DNA of 64,000 nucleotides from Halopseudomonas nanhaiensis (GCF_020025155.1 NZ_CP073751.1:1240001-1304000), one strand, 5' to 3'. Numbered from the stretch's first letter, positions 1-10,119 are shown. Program-made: numbers and translations. Notes: generated by a model from the sequence alone, not told the origin.

Positions 1-442
1 GAAAGGCAATATCGAGCTTCCGCTCCGCCAGCACTTCGGTCATGCGCGCACTGACCCGGTCAGCGGTGCCGACCGGCACGGTCGACTTGTTCACCACGAT
101 CTTTGGCGAATCCATATAACAGGCGATGGTCTCGGCCACGGCCAGCACGTACTTCAGGTCCGCGCTGCCGTCTTCATCGGGTGGCGTACCCACGGCGATG
201 AACTGTATCTCGCCGAAGGCGACGCCTACGGCCGCGTCAGTCGTGAACAGCAGGCGGCCAGATTGGTGGTTCTTCTTCACCAGGTCAGTCAGCCCCGGTT
301 CGAAGATCGGGATGATGCCCTGCTCAAGGTTGGCGATCTTGTCCGGGTCCACATCCACGCAGCAGACCTGATGGCCCGCATCGGCCAAAACAGCAGCCTG
401 CACCAGACCCACGTAGCCAATCCCAAAAACGGTAACTTTCAT
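1..442 (-). CDS. ugd: UDP-glucose 6-dehydrogenase, N-terminal part (cut by window edge)
   Basis: Oxidises UDP-glucose to UDP-glucuronate with NAD in the cytoplasm, a precursor for acidic exopolysaccharide. About 147 codons are visible; the C-terminal part lies beyond the left edge. The start ATG at 442 gives MKVTVFGIGYVGLVQAAVLA, with the GxGYVG dinucleotide-binding loop and an acidic residue pair (CVDVD) after the second strand. Further on are the family motifs EPGL and NKSTVPVGT. It is the last visible gene of the minus-strand cluster, 30 nt after manC. The motifs would also fit a GDP-mannose dehydrogenase; the UDP-glucose assignment rests on the colanic-acid-like context. Confidence 0.85.
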   Translation of the reverse strand, partial: MKVTVFGIGYVGLVQAAVLADAGHQVCCVDVDPDKIANLEQGIIPIFEPGLTDLVKKNHQSGRLLFTTDAAVGVAFGEIQFIAVGTPPDEDGSADLKYVLAVAETIACYMDSPKIVVNKSTVPVGTADRVSARMTEVLAERKLDIAF

Positions 443-472
443 GTCATTCCTTTCGACAAATAGCTGGCAGGT

Positions 473-1882
473 TTACGCACGACCGTAGCGGTCTTCGAAG
501 CGGACGATATCGTCCTCGCCGAGGTACGACCCGGACTGCACTTCGATCAGCTCCAGGTCGATCACGCCGGGGTTCTCCAAAGCGTGGACCTGGCCGATGG
601 GGATGTAAGTAGACTGGTTCTCTGCGACGAGATAGGTCGTGTCACCATTGGTGACCTTCGCGGTGCCGCTGACGACAATCCAGTGTTCAGCGCGGTGGTG
701 GTGCATTTGCACCGACAGCTTGGCACCCGGTTTCACCGTAATGCGCTTGACCTGATACCGATCGCCATTATCGATGGAGTCATACACGCCCCAGGGGCGG
801 TACACCTCCCGATGGTTCATGTGCTCGTGACGCCCGTCCTGCTTGATCTGCTCGACGATGCGTTTCACGTCCTGCGTGTGATCCTTGTGCGCGACCAGTA
901 CCGCGTCCTTGGTTTCGACGATGACCAGATCCTGCACGCCGACGGTTGCAACCAGACGATGCTCGGCTCGCACGAAGGTATCGCGCGTGGCATGCAGCAT
1001 CACATCGCCAGTCGCCGCGTTACCTGCTGCATCCTTGTCAGTCACTTCCCACAAAGCAGACCAGGAGCCGATATCGCTCCAGCCTGCGTCCAGGCTGACC
1101 ACAGCCGCGTCGGCTGTCTTCTCCATCACCGCGTAATCGATCGAATCGTCCGGGCAGGCGGCGAAAGCTTCCGCATCCACGCGGGTGAAATGCAGGTCAT
1201 CGCTCGCCTGCGCCATGGCCTGTTCGCATGCGCGGAGAATATCAGGGCGGTGCGAAGCGAGCTCCTCGAGATAGCGGCTGGCGCGGAACAGGAACATGCC
1301 GCTGTTCCACAGGTAGTCACCTGCTGCCAGGTAGCCTGCAGCAGTAGCCGCATCCGGCTTTTCGACAAACCGGCTGACCGTAAAGCTGGTGTCGGATAGA
1401 GCAGTGCCTTGCTGAATGTAGCCGTAGCCGGTTTCCGCATGAGTCGGCACGATGCCAAAGGTCACCAGCTTGCCTTGTTCTGCCAAGCCTTGCGCCTGTT
1501 CGATACTGCGGTGAAAGGCCGACGTGTCGCGAATCAGATGGTCAGCAGCCAGAACCAGCATTAACGGATCGTCACCTACAGCACGCAGCTTGAGTGCGGC
1601 CAGCGCAATGGCCGGCGCGGTGTTGCGTCCCACGGGCTCCAAAATGATCTTCGCTTCGTTCAAGCCGAGCTGACGCAGCTGCTCCGCTGCGAGAAAGCGA
1701 TGCTGCTCGTTGCAGATCAACAGGGGCTGAGCAACCGCCAGCGGGGAAAGCCGCCGAACGGTCTGCTGCAGCATTGAGAGTGCATCGTCAGTCAGAGAAA
1801 TGAACTGCTTTGGGTTCAATTGGCGGGAAAGAGGCCACAAGCGTGAGCCGCTGCCCCCGGCCATGATTACCGGATGGAGCAT
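473..1882 (-). CDS. manC: Mannose-1-phosphate guanylyltransferase / mannose-6-phosphate isomerase (type II PMI-GMP)
   Basis: Bifunctional cytoplasmic enzyme making GDP-mannose: isomerises fructose-6-P to mannose-6-P and joins mannose-1-P to GTP. The 469 residues are the usual length of the AlgA/ManC/WbpW family. The N-terminal nucleotidyltransferase signature [12 protein letters not shown] lies at about residues 9-20 and FVEKP at about 170. The C-terminal cupin/isomerase domain carries the metal motif [10 protein letters not shown] at about 395. An AGGA-type ribosome site precedes the ATG. It lies between the wcaI-like gene and ugd and feeds gmd and fcl of the same cluster; mannose-1-P would come from the phosphomannomutase at 41.3 kb. 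Confidence 0.95.
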   Translation of the reverse strand: MLHPVIMAGGSGSRLWPLSRQLNPKQFISLTDDALSMLQQTVRRLSPLAVAQPLLICNEQHRFLAAEQLRQLGLNEAKIILEPVGRNTAPAIALAALKLRAVGDDPLMLVLAADHLIRDTSAFHRSIEQAQGLAEQGKLVTFGIVPTHAETGYGYIQQGTALSDTSFTVSRFVEKPDAATAAGYLAAGDYLWNSGMFLFRASRYLEELASHRPDILRACEQAMAQASDDLHFTRVDAEAFAACPDDSIDYAVMEKTADAAVVSLDAGWSDIGSWSALWEVTDKDAAGNAATGDVMLHATRDTFVRAEHRLVATVGVQDLVIVETKDAVLVAHKDHTQDVKRIVEQIKQDGRHEHMNHREVYRPWGVYDSIDNGDRYQVKRITVKPGAKLSVQMHHHRAEHWIVVSGTAKVTNGDTTYLVAENQSTYIPIGQVHALENPGVIDLELIEVQSGSYLGEDDIVRFEDRYGRA

Positions 1883-1901
1883 TTAGGATATTCCTGGTTG
1901 G

Positions 1902-3158
1902 CTAGGCTACGGCGATATCGTCCTGGGGCGGCGCGGTCGTCTCGATGGGGGATACGTCCTGCAGGAAGCGTTCAAGTACGCGGTCCTTGGCCAAGTATTC
2001 GGACGCATAGTTGCGGGCGATCACGTTGTTCGGCGCCAGCTCCAGAACGGTTTCAATGCCCTTGACCAGGGCACTGACCGATTCCGGCTCCACGAGTGTG
2101 GCGATACCCGGGTATTCGGTACACAGCATGCCGAGCGTGGTTTCCGGGTCCGCAGTGATGATGGCGTTTCCACCGACAGCGAGGATGTTGGTCAACTTCG
2201 AGGGCAGCACCGCATCCGCCGCGCCGCGCTTCTGAATCACCAGGTGACCGTCCGCCGAACCCAGCAAAGCAGGCAGGTCCTCATAGGGTTGCAGCGGTGC
2301 AAACATGACGTTGGCCAGTTGGTTCTGCTCGACCAGCTTCATCAGGCGCTTCTTGCCGGCACCTTCGCCCACGATAAGAAACACGATGTCATCCCGCTCA
2401 CGGAAGTGCACGGCTGCTTCGATAACACCTTCGAGCCCCTGCTTCTCGCCGATATTGCCGGAGTAGAGCATCACCCGTTTCGTTGGATCGACGCCCAGCC
2501 GTATCAACAGCTCGGCCTGCCGCGCAATATTCTGGAAGCGTTCGGTCTCCGACCAGTTGGGGAAGAACATCAGCTTTTCTGCGGGTACGCCCTTCTCTTC
2601 AGCGCGCTTGAGCATGCCGGTGGAGATGGTCGAGAAGCGATCAAACGAGCGCAGCAACCGCGCCTCGATCGCGCAAGCCACCTTGCGGAAGAGCCCTTTG
2701 CGCGCAATGCCGAGGCCGAACATGGCATCCACCTCATAGTCCTGCACGTGAATCACGCTGGTCGCGCCGGTGATTTTTGCAAGAAGCAGCGCACCGGGGG
2801 CACAGAACAGGGTTGGTGCCACCAGTACTACCACGTCTGGCTTCCAACGGATCTTGGTCGCCAGCGAGACCAGCGAGCTCAGGGCGAAGCTGCTCAAGTG
2901 CAGGATGCGCTTGATGGCAGAAGGATTCTTCGGCACATACAGCGGGCAGCGGGTAACGGTCACCACGTCATCGTTATCGCGGTACGGACGCCAGCGCTTG
3001 TAGCCAGCCTGCACCTGCCAGTCGGGGTAATAGGGTGGGGCGGTGACGACGCGAATGTCGTGCCCCTTCTCAGCCAGCCAGCGAGACATCTCACCGCTGT
3101 ATTTGCCAATACCGGTCAGCTCCGGGCTGTAGTTGATCCCGTAGATCAGAATTTTCAT
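1902..3158 (-). CDS. WcaI-like glycosyltransferase (GT4 family)
   Basis: Predicted cytoplasmic GT-B transferase adding a sugar to the lipid-linked repeat unit. The start MKILIYGINYSPELTGIGKY, followed by SRWLAEKGHDIRVVTAPPYY, is characteristic of the colanic acid WcaI group. The second Rossmann half holds the donor-site region, LYSGNIGEKQGLEGVIEAA at about residue 230. The 418 residues match that family. AGGGA precedes the ATG. It sits 20 nt before manC and downstream of fcl, from which a strong hairpin (3237-3261) separates it. WcaI of Escherichia coli is linked to fucose transfer; the exact donor here is inference. Confidence 0.85.
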   Translation of the reverse strand: MKILIYGINYSPELTGIGKYSGEMSRWLAEKGHDIRVVTAPPYYPDWQVQAGYKRWRPYRDNDDVVTVTRCPLYVPKNPSAIKRILHLSSFALSSLVSLATKIRWKPDVVVLVAPTLFCAPGALLLAKITGATSVIHVQDYEVDAMFGLGIARKGLFRKVACAIEARLLRSFDRFSTISTGMLKRAEEKGVPAEKLMFFPNWSETERFQNIARQAELLIRLGVDPTKRVMLYSGNIGEKQGLEGVIEAAVHFRERDDIVFLIVGEGAGKKRLMKLVEQNQLANVMFAPLQPYEDLPALLGSADGHLVIQKRGAADAVLPSKLTNILAVGGNAIITADPETTLGMLCTEYPGIATLVEPESVSALVKGIETVLELAPNNVIARNYASEYLAKDRVLERFLQDVSPIETTAPPQDDIAVA

Positions 3159-3236
3159 GTCTTACGTCCCTGTAAAAGCAAGTCGAAGCGCTCTAGCGCG
3201 GGGCCTTCCATGGGTGGCCGGGCGCTACTATAACGA

Positions 3237-3261
3237 GAGTGATGCCGCTTTGGCATCACTC
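3237..3261. terminator. Intergenic hairpin between fcl and the wcaI-like gene
   Basis: A perfect 10-bp inverted repeat (GAGTGATGCC / GGCATCACTC) with a 5-nt loop. No clear T-run follows on either strand, so it may be a processing or pausing hairpin, or an attenuator, and not a full terminator. It lies inside the operon, 32 nt after the fcl stop on the minus strand. Confidence 0.45.
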
Positions 3262-3292
3262 AATTGGATGATGTCGGGTTTGTTTGGGGGTG

Positions 3293-4270
3293 TTAGTGCG
3301 TGCGTGCGTCGTCCTGATGCTCGACAAACCAGCGATAGGCATCACGCAGCCCATCCTCGAGCTTGATGCTGCTCTTCCAGCCGAGCCGTTCCAGACGCGA
3401 GACATCCATCAGCTTGCGTGGCGTGCCGTCGGGCTTGCTGGCGTCGAACGTCAGCTTGCCGGGGAACTCGGTCACTTTCTTGACCGTTTCGGCCAGCTCG
3501 CGGATGGTGCAGTCTTCGCCGGTGCCGACATTGATGTGCGAGAGCATCGGCTGGGTGTGCTCGCGGTAGGTCTCGGTGTCGAGATTCATCACGTGGATGC
3601 TGGCCGCAGCCATATCGTCCACATGCAGAAACTCGCGCATCGGCTTGCCGCTGCCCCAGACCATCACCTCTTCATCGCCCCGTTGGGTCGCTTCATGGAA
3701 GCGGCGCAGCAGGGCAGGGATGACGTGGCTGTTTTCCGGGTGGTAGTTGTCGTGCGGGCCGTACAGGTTGGTCGGCATCACGCTGCGGTAGTCACGACCG
3801 TACTGGCGGTTGTAGCTTTCGCAGAGCTTGATACCGGCAATCTTGGCGATCGCGTAGGGCTCGTTGGTCGGCTCGAGAATGCCGGTCAGCAGGGCCTCTT
3901 CGCGCATCGGCTGCTCGGCATGCTTGGGATAGATGCACGAGGAGCCGAGGAACAGCAACTTCTCCACGCCGGCGCGGTGCGCGGCGTGGATGATGTTGGC
4001 CTCGATCATCAGGTTCTCGTAGATAAACTCGGCAGGGTACTCGTTGTTGGCGTGAATGCCGCCGACCTTGGCCGCGGCCAGGTAGACCTGGTCGATGCCT
4101 TCGGCCTGGAAGAACGCGTTCACCGCGCGCTGATCCAGCAGGTTCAGCTCGTTGCGGCCCCGCGTGACGATGTCGGTATAGCCCAGCGCCTCGAGGCGCC
4201 GGACGATCGCCGAGCCGACCATGCCGCGATGGCCGGCGACGAAGATGCGCTGGTTGAGGTCAGCTGCCAT
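3293..4270 (-). CDS. fcl: GDP-L-fucose synthase
   Basis: Converts GDP-4-keto-6-deoxy-D-mannose to GDP-L-fucose by epimerisation at C3 and C5 and NADPH reduction at C4. The 325 residues fit the family (about 320). The Rossmann motif [10 protein letters not shown] is at about residues 12-21, and the catalytic Tyr-Lys pair is in [10 protein letters not shown]. An upstream in-frame extension to 4369 would overlap gmd by about 100 nt, so the ATG at 4270, two nucleotides after the gmd stop, was chosen. Spacing to gmd implies one transcript. Confidence 0.95.
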   Translation of the reverse strand: MAADLNQRIFVAGHRGMVGSAIVRRLEALGYTDIVTRGRNELNLLDQRAVNAFFQAEGIDQVYLAAAKVGGIHANNEYPAEFIYENLMIEANIIHAAHRAGVEKLLFLGSSCIYPKHAEQPMREEALLTGILEPTNEPYAIAKIAGIKLCESYNRQYGRDYRSVMPTNLYGPHDNYHPENSHVIPALLRRFHEATQRGDEEVMVWGSGKPMREFLHVDDMAAASIHVMNLDTETYREHTQPMLSHINVGTGEDCTIRELAETVKKVTEFPGKLTFDASKPDGTPRKLMDVSRLERLGWKSSIKLEDGLRDAYRWFVEHQDDARTH

Positions 4271-4272
4271 GC

Positions 4273-5394
4273 TCAACCCTCCACGCTGACCGGAATCTCG
4301 TGGCCGTGCTCCTTGAGCAGCGCGTGGCGCTGGGCGACCTTCAGATCTTCGGAGACCATTTCCGCGCACATTTCCTGCACGGTAATTTCCGGAGTCCAGC
4401 CGAGTACGTCCTTGGCCTTGCTCGGATCGCCCAGGAGAGTTTCCACTTCGGCGGGACGGAAGTAGCGGGGATCGACGCGCACGATCACATCGCCAGTCGC
4501 CAGACCGGGCGCCTTGTCACCTTCGATCTTCTCGACGATGGCCTTCTCGTCAACGCCCTGGCCTTCGAAGCGCAGGGTGATGCCCAGCTCGGCCGCCGAC
4601 CACTTGATGAATTCACGTACCGAGTACTGCACGCCGGTGGCGATGACGAAGTCGTCAGCGGTTTCCTGCTGCAGCATCATCCACTGCATACGCACGTAAT
4701 CCTTGGCATGGCCCCAGTCACGTAGCGCATCCATGTTGCCCATATACAGGCAGCTTTCCAGACCCTGGGCGATGTTCGCCAGGCCGCGGGTGATCTTGCG
4801 CGTGACGAAGGTTTCGCCGCGGCGCGGAGACTCGTGGTTGAACAGGATGCCGTTGCAGGCATACATGCCATAGGCTTCGCGGTAGTTCACGGTGATCCAG
4901 TAGGCGTACAGCTTGGCGACGGCGTAGGGCGAACGCGGGTAGAAGGGAGTGGTTTCCTTCTGCGGAATCTCCTGCACCAGACCGTACAGCTCGGAGGTGG
5001 AGGCCTGATAGAAACGGGTCTTCTTTTCCAGGCCCAGCAGACGGATCGCCTCGAGGATACGCAGGGTACCCATGGCATCGACGTCTGCGGTGTACTCCGG
5101 CGCTTCGAAGCTGACCGCCACGTGGGACTGGGCGCCGAGGTTGTAGACCTCGTCGGGCTGCACTTCCTGGATGATGCGGGTCAGGTTGGACGAGTCGCTC
5201 AGGTCGCCGTAGTGCAAAACGAAGTTCTTGTTCTCGACATGCGGGTCCTGATAGATATGGTCGACGCGCTGGGTGTTGAACAGCGAGGCGCGCCGCTTGA
5301 TGCCGTGGACTTCGTAGCCCTTCTCCAGGAGAAACTCTGCCAGGTATGAGCCATCCTGACCTGTAATGCCGGTGATGAGTGCTTTTTTCTTCAT
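4273..5394 (-). CDS. gmd: GDP-mannose 4,6-dehydratase
   Basis: First committed step to GDP-L-fucose: dehydrates GDP-D-mannose to GDP-4-keto-6-deoxymannose with bound NADP. The 373 residues match Gmd of enteric bacteria. Visible motifs are the NADP loop [14 protein letters not shown] near the N terminus, the catalytic [10 protein letters not shown] at about 156, and the substrate-binding stretch [15 protein letters not shown]. An AAGG ribosome site precedes the ATG. It is tightly followed by fcl, the usual pairing. Confidence 0.96.
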   Translation of the reverse strand: MKKKALITGITGQDGSYLAEFLLEKGYEVHGIKRRASLFNTQRVDHIYQDPHVENKNFVLHYGDLSDSSNLTRIIQEVQPDEVYNLGAQSHVAVSFEAPEYTADVDAMGTLRILEAIRLLGLEKKTRFYQASTSELYGLVQEIPQKETTPFYPRSPYAVAKLYAYWITVNYREAYGMYACNGILFNHESPRRGETFVTRKITRGLANIAQGLESCLYMGNMDALRDWGHAKDYVRMQWMMLQQETADDFVIATGVQYSVREFIKWSAAELGITLRFEGQGVDEKAIVEKIEGDKAPGLATGDVIVRVDPRYFRPAEVETLLGDPSKAKDVLGWTPEITVQEMCAEMVSEDLKVAQRHALLKEHGHEIPVSVEG

Positions 5395-5397
5395 AAC

Positions 5398-5952
5398 TTA
5401 ACCTTGTTGATGGAATGAACGCGGCTTGATGAATGTGGCAGGAGTCCCGGCGTATATGCCCTCACGTCCGATGCTCTTGAAGACCGAGCTTCGCGCACCG
5501 ACCACTACCCCGTTAGCGATACATACTCCTGGCGCAACGAAGACATCAGTCGCGAGCCAAACACCGTCCCCAATTACCACGGGAAGAGAGAAAATATCGA
5601 AGCTGCTTCGATGAGCATCATGGCTCCCAGTGCAAATATATGATCGCTGAGATATGACCGAGCTTTTTCCAATACGAATTGGCCCTAAGGAGTACAACAC
5701 AACGTTGTCGCCAATCCACGAAAAATCTCCAACTTCTAGCTTCCATGGATAGGTAACCTTAACGCTTGGGCGTATTTTTACATCTCGTCCAATCTTGGCA
5801 CCGAATAACCTGAGGAGAAAAACTCTCCACCCGAATAGGAATTGCGGCGATGTATTTAGTAGTAGAGATTGCACAAGCCACCACAGCTGGCATACAAATG
5901 CGCTTCTACCTCTAAAGTTTGGTGGCTGGGTGTAAGTAGCTAAATTCTGCAT
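5398..5952 (-). CDS. wcaF: WcaF-like colanic acid-type acetyltransferase (left-handed beta-helix)
   Basis: Predicted O-acetyltransferase decorating the repeat unit with acetyl-CoA. The 184 residues have an N-terminal helical segment (LWWLVQSLLLNTSP) followed by irregular hexapeptide repeats (IGRDVKI, VGDFSWIGDNVVL, IGDGVWLATDVFVAPGV) and a His-containing GSHD motif near residue 110. These match the WcaF group. A TTG start at 5967 is possible, but GAGGA five bases before the ATG at 5952 favours the shorter form. Only three nucleotides separate it from gmd. Its codon use is AT-richer than in gmd and fcl, like the genes upstream. Confidence 0.85.
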   Translation of the reverse strand: MQNLATYTQPPNFRGRSAFVCQLWWLVQSLLLNTSPQFLFGWRVFLLRLFGAKIGRDVKIRPSVKVTYPWKLEVGDFSWIGDNVVLYSLGPIRIGKSSVISQRSYICTGSHDAHRSSFDIFSLPVVIGDGVWLATDVFVAPGVCIANGVVVGARSSVFKSIGREGIYAGTPATFIKPRSFHQQG

Positions 5953-5959
5953 GTTGTCC

Positions 5960-7144
5960 TCAGTCAAAAATAAAAGATGGTTTCGGTAAGTTGCTATCTA
6001 GCAACCAGGAATAAGATGCGCCCATCATTTTGCAGACCATACTCCAAGAATAGTTTTGCGTGACGTGATGCCTACCGAAATCCCCCATCTTTTTCAGAAT
6101 CTTTCTGTCAGTACTCATAGCCTCGGACAGGTGCGACTGAAACGTTTCGGGGCTCAATTCGACGCACCAGCCTGCAGATATTTCATTTAGAATCGTCCAA
6201 GGTGTACCTGTCGTAGTTAGGACTGGAAGCCCTGCTGCCATAGCTTCACCTATTGCAATGCCAAAGTTTTCGCTGTGGGTGGGCAATACGAACAAGTCTG
6301 AGGCGGCGAAGGCGGCCTGCCGTTCCGCACCTGCAAGCATTCCCATCACGTGAATACGGCTTGCAGCGGCAATGTTTCTTTTAACAATATCAGCGATATT
6401 AGTGTCGTCTGCGATCGGACCAACGATTAAGAGCTCCCAGTCCGGATAACGAGATGCCAGTCGACTAAACGTGTCTATCAGAATATCGATTCCCTTTTTG
6501 GGATGCACCCTAGACAGAAATAGGATTTTTTTTGAGTGAGGGTTGATTTTTAATGTAGATGATGCGACTTCCCTGCTCGGTAATTGAGAAAACTCATCGA
6601 AGTTTATACCGTTGGGAATTAACGCGATCGGCGATGAAATCCCCAACCTTCTAATCGCCACAATTTCGTTTGGCTCTGTGGCGTGCAGGAGATCAGCAGA
6701 GGCAAGAATCTTGTGTTGGTATAGCGACAACGCGGCTCTCTTTGCAAAAGCAGACTGTTGCAAATTCCATTCATAAAGATTCCCTCGAATAGAGCACACC
6801 AGCGGAGCACGAACGACTTTCGCTGCCCGATAGGCCGCGATTGCAGGATACGTCCACAAATTATGGGTGTGAATGATGTCGCTCTGCTTTGCCAGAGCGA
6901 TCAGGTGCCTGCTTAGAGCTGGCGAATACCTGAACTTTTTTGTATATCCGTTAAATATGATAGGTTCGATGGAGTGTTCCGAGCACACACTATTGTGGTT
7001 GCCGTCTGGACTGCTAATAGATACCAGACTGTTAACATGGCCGGTCGCGTTTAGGCCAGCTATCAAATATGGGACTGACTTGGCCGGTCCGCCATATGTG
7101 TCAGAAACACTCTCTACGACATGTATCAGCTTCTTACGACGCAT
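5960..7144 (-). CDS. Glycosyltransferase family 4 (WcaL/GT4 type)
   Basis: Predicted GT-B retaining glycosyltransferase of the exopolysaccharide cluster. The 394 residues start MRRKKLIHVVESVSDTYGG, with the acceptor-side GGPAKS loop. The C-terminal donor domain carries ILFLSRVHPKKGID and the E-x7-E motif ENFGIAIGEA. An in-frame start at 7183 exists, but 7144 has GGGA upstream and overlaps the wzy stop by 11 nt, as expected in a compact operon. Base composition is clearly AT-rich against the flanking fcl/gmd and wzc. The sugar transferred cannot be read from the sequence. Confidence 0.85.
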   Translation of the reverse strand: MRRKKLIHVVESVSDTYGGPAKSVPYLIAGLNATGHVNSLVSISSPDGNHNSVCSEHSIEPIIFNGYTKKFRYSPALSRHLIALAKQSDIIHTHNLWTYPAIAAYRAAKVVRAPLVCSIRGNLYEWNLQQSAFAKRAALSLYQHKILASADLLHATEPNEIVAIRRLGISSPIALIPNGINFDEFSQLPSREVASSTLKINPHSKKILFLSRVHPKKGIDILIDTFSRLASRYPDWELLIVGPIADDTNIADIVKRNIAAASRIHVMGMLAGAERQAAFAASDLFVLPTHSENFGIAIGEAMAAGLPVLTTTGTPWTILNEISAGWCVELSPETFQSHLSEAMSTDRKILKKMGDFGRHHVTQNYSWSMVCKMMGASYSWLLDSNLPKPSFIFD

Positions 7145-8498
7145 TTTCAATCCCAATTTTCGTTTGCTTCGTTGGTTTTTCAATTAGTGGGAGGCAGGCT
7201 CTCGCGACTACATAAATCCAAAGACCATAAAAAGCGTAGGAATCGAATTGAAGATAGCACCAGAATATAGTGAGAAATAGAAAACAAAAACGTCTGTCGA
7301 ATAATGCAAAAAGAAGTAGCAGGTAGACTATTAGCCCGAACTCCCCGATGGTCTTCGCATGCATATTGAAAATATTCGGTCCGCTGCCGGACTCTCCTAT
7401 CTGAATGACCTCTTTCATATAGGAAGATCGAAAATTGTCAAGTGCTTTTTGATATCCCACGTCGATTAGCGCGCCGATATTTCCGAAGCCTGCTCCAGTT
7501 ATCAAATACTGTGGGTATTCCTTCCACGCCTGGTACGCTGCATCCGTTCTGAAAAATCGCGACGCTAACGAGTCATCCGAATTCAGCGTGATCAGCAAGT
7601 CGTCACTTGCCTGGACGCGTCCCATCGTCAGACTTCCCAGGAGCCCCTCGTTGAATAAGATAAAGTTACTGGTTGGTAGTGCTATCGTCATGGCAAACAA
7701 CAAGGTTTTGATAGAAACCTTTTTAAACGATCTAGTTATATAAAAGAAGGCGGACGTCGCCGCCAAAAAGCACATGTCAATCCAAAATCTCGCAGAGTCA
7801 AGCAATAGTACTGATATCAGGATGTAAGCCAGTCCCAAGCCAAGCAGTCGATTGCGTTCTAGGGTTAGATCAAGGCGCCATGCCAGCCAAGTCAAGGGGA
7901 TCAGGACGCCGAGGATGTGTACACTTACGAACGATGGCTCAGCGAAAAAGAACGCAAACCGATTCATTTCCTCATTTCTTTTCAAAATTATGAGGGCAAG
8001 GTAAGATGCAAAGCTCACACCGGCCTTAGATAACAAATACAGTAAGCTAGAGGTGCCAATAGCAATGGTGGATCCGAGTGCATAAGCGTTTAGATAGCCG
8101 CGTATCTGCAAATCGGCACGTACGCCTGGGCGAAAAACCCTTGCGAGACAGATTGCAAAACAAACGCCCAGCGTGAGCGCGGCAAAGGCGTCAAAAACGT
8201 CACGTACAAAAAAACGGTTGTCCAGCCCTAAAACATAGGTCGAGATCCATCCGCAAGAGCTTATTATAACTAGCGCAACCACGGTCCGAACTTTCGCGAC
8301 CGAAAACGACATGCTATTGAGAGATAGCAAAACAGATGCGAAAAAGAAGATTGGTGCTATCGCTGGCCACCCAGCGCTGGGTGCTATAGCGAGATTCTCG
8401 AACGGGAGGAGGAAAAAACCCAGCGTGGCAAAGGTGCTCGCGCTGCGCGCGGAGGCGGCGAGTGAGTAAGTGTTCTGTGGGGGCTTGTAACCTAGCAT
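7134..8498 (-). CDS. wzy: Repeat-unit polymerase, Wzy-like integral membrane protein
   Basis: Predicted inner-membrane polymerase joining lipid-linked repeat units on the periplasmic side. The 454 residues are mostly hydrophobic helices (roughly 10-12), with a large soluble loop at about residues 285-385 (HSDD/ASRFFRTDAAYQAW...ITGAGFGNIG). That arrangement is typical of Wzy/O-antigen ligase-like proteins. Wzy proteins are barely conserved, so the call rests on topology and on lying between wzx and the transferase genes. Strongly AT-rich, suggesting acquisition by transfer. A ligase of the WaaL type is a less likely alternative. Confidence 0.75.
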   Translation of the reverse strand: MLGYKPPQNTYSLAASARSASTFATLGFFLLPFENLAIAPSAGWPAIAPIFFFASVLLSLNSMSFSVAKVRTVVALVIISSCGWISTYVLGLDNRFFVRDVFDAFAALTLGVCFAICLARVFRPGVRADLQIRGYLNAYALGSTIAIGTSSLLYLLSKAGVSFASYLALIILKRNEEMNRFAFFFAEPSFVSVHILGVLIPLTWLAWRLDLTLERNRLLGLGLAYILISVLLLDSARFWIDMCFLAATSAFFYITRSFKKVSIKTLLFAMTIALPTSNFILFNEGLLGSLTMGRVQASDDLLITLNSDDSLASRFFRTDAAYQAWKEYPQYLITGAGFGNIGALIDVGYQKALDNFRSSYMKEVIQIGESGSGPNIFNMHAKTIGEFGLIVYLLLLFALFDRRFCFLFLTIFWCYLQFDSYAFYGLWIYVVARACLPLIEKPTKQTKIGIENAS

Positions 8499-8614
8499 AA
8501 GGTGGCCGTGTATGAACCAGTGCTTAAGGGTGTCATCGAATACAAGGAAAGCTAAGGGTTGAACTTCTTGGGCGGGTAGCTACGCATAGTCCAAGGCTTT
8601 TGAGAGATAATGTA

Positions 8615-9367
8615 CTAATTTCGTAGAAGCCTGCGAAAAGAAAGCCCGCAATACCGCTTTGCGATGAATAACATTGTAATGAAAGCAGAAATTGATCGTG
8701 GACAAGTGCCGTTCTTCTGCCTTGCTGCGTGGTAAGCCCAAAACGTCCCTTTATAGCAGGATGTGCTTATACCCCCAGGTTCCATTACGCTGAGCACCCT
8801 GGGGGTGCGGGCCACTCTTGTAAGGCGAGGATTTAGACGTAACGACCACTCATAGTCCATTCCTAATCTATACGACTGGTCATATAAGCCGTAGGAAATA
8901 AACAGCTCTTTGCCGATACACATAGCTTGATGAGGAAGATAGTTCCGCAAGATCTGCCAGTGGAGATCTTTCCGATAGGAATATTTACTTCCGCCTATCT
9001 CGATATCCCCGACGAGGATATCGATGTCCTGAGAGAGAGCTGAGTTCAGATGCATTATAGTTTCGTTATCTGCGAGAACGTCGCCGCTATTCAAAAATAG
9101 CAAAAAAGAGCCGGTGCTCAACGCAATGCCCTTATTAAACGCATCGGCGATCCCGCGATCTGGCTCGCTTTTGTGTGCAGTGATTAGATCGGTGTTATCA
9201 GCGATTAGTTGTTTTGACCCATCCGTGGAGCCACCATCCACGACAATATATTCGAAATTGCGGGAGACCTGCGTTCGAACACTGTCGAAGGTTCTTTCGA
9301 GGCCCAGACGGTTGTTATAGCAAATCGTAATGATAGAGAGCGTTGGGGCTGGGCTGGATTCGTTCAT
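8615..9367 (-). CDS. Glycosyltransferase family 2 (WcaE-like)
   Basis: Predicted inverting GT-A glycosyltransferase. The 250 residues open with LSIITICYNNRLGLERTFDS, followed by EYIVVDGGSTDGSKQLI and the metal/nucleotide region FLLFLNSGDVL near residue 90, all typical GT2 motifs. The compact size and the opening resemble colanic acid WcaE. AGGAA precedes the ATG. It lies between the acyltransferase gene and wzy in the AT-rich core. Donor unknown; GDP-fucose is possible given gmd/fcl. Confidence 0.85.
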   Translation of the reverse strand: MNESSPAPTLSIITICYNNRLGLERTFDSVRTQVSRNFEYIVVDGGSTDGSKQLIADNTDLITAHKSEPDRGIADAFNKGIALSTGSFLLFLNSGDVLADNETIMHLNSALSQDIDILVGDIEIGGSKYSYRKDLHWQILRNYLPHQAMCIGKELFISYGLYDQSYRLGMDYEWSLRLNPRLTRVARTPRVLSVMEPGGISTSCYKGTFWAYHAARQKNGTCPRSISAFITMLFIAKRYCGLSFRRLLRN

Positions 9368-9513
9368 TCAATCGTTCCTATCTTAAGCTCTGTAAATAGG
9401 CTCAGGCGAGCGTCGGCCCTAGTTTAGTCAGAGCGCAGCGAAGCTTTCGCGTTACGCGCTGGGGGCATATCGGCGTAAGCGGTACTCCTGCTGTTAGCGC
9501 CTGGCCGATGGAT

Positions 9514-10119
9514 TCAAACCAAGCGACCAACGTTCAACTCCCTTATTATCCGGCACGGGTTGCCCGCAGCCACTACATTAGGCGGAATCAAGCCAGACAC
9601 GACGCTCCCTGCGCCAATCACCGAATTCTCGCCGATGGTTGATCCCTTCAAGACGATAGTGTTCGTACCCAAAAAAACGTTCTCCCCAATATGCACGGGT
9701 CTTCCGGACGGTTGTCGACTGTACCGCCTTGAGATATCGTCAACGGGGTGAAAGTCATTGTCGGCGATAATCACGTTGGCGCCGACCAGGGTTCCCGCGC
9801 CAATGTGGATGCTAGTCGACGCGCATATGATTGCGCCGCTTATACCCACGTCATCTCCAATGGTTACCTTCGAATTTGCGCTAAGCGTTCGAATGGTGAC
9901 CTTACGGTTGACTCCTATGGCATTGAAAGCAGAAATCGATGTTAATACTGCTCGGCTTCCAATACGTATCTCGCTTCCCTTGCACAAGTCGATAATCGGC
10001 CAACCATATATGACTGGTTGCTGTCCGATTTTGGCGCCGCCGCGAAATATCATCCGGACGACGAAGTTGGTTCCAATGGTCCGCCATAGGCGCCCTTGGA
10101 GTCGGCTCAGGACGTTCAT
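9514..10119 (-). CDS. Acyltransferase of the left-handed beta-helix family
   Basis: Predicted acetyl-CoA dependent sugar O-acetyltransferase, 201 residues. Hexapeptide repeats run through most of the protein (SKVTIGDDVGISGAII, HIGAGTLVGANVIIADNDFH, HIGENVFLGTNTIVLKG), with the catalytic-type His in DNDFH. The C terminus has the usual AAGNPCRII. The ATG at 10119 overlaps the stop of the preceding small ORF as ATGA, so it is probably translationally coupled. The in-frame upstream start at 10155 lacks a ribosome site. With wcaF this makes two putative O-acetyltransferases in the cluster. Confidence 0.82.
   Translation of the reverse strand: MNVLSRLQGRLWRTIGTNFVVRMIFRGGAKIGQQPVIYGWPIIDLCKGSEIRIGSRAVLTSISAFNAIGVNRKVTIRTLSANSKVTIGDDVGISGAIICASTSIHIGAGTLVGANVIIADNDFHPVDDISRRYSRQPSGRPVHIGENVFLGTNTIVLKGSTIGENSVIGAGSVVSGLIPPNVVAAGNPCRIIRELNVGRLV

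Noticed and set aside
3284-4465. Plus-strand open frame of 393 codons over fcl/gmd
   Set aside because: It is antisense to two certain genes, has low-complexity composition and no recognisable motif. Such shadows are common in GC-rich DNA.
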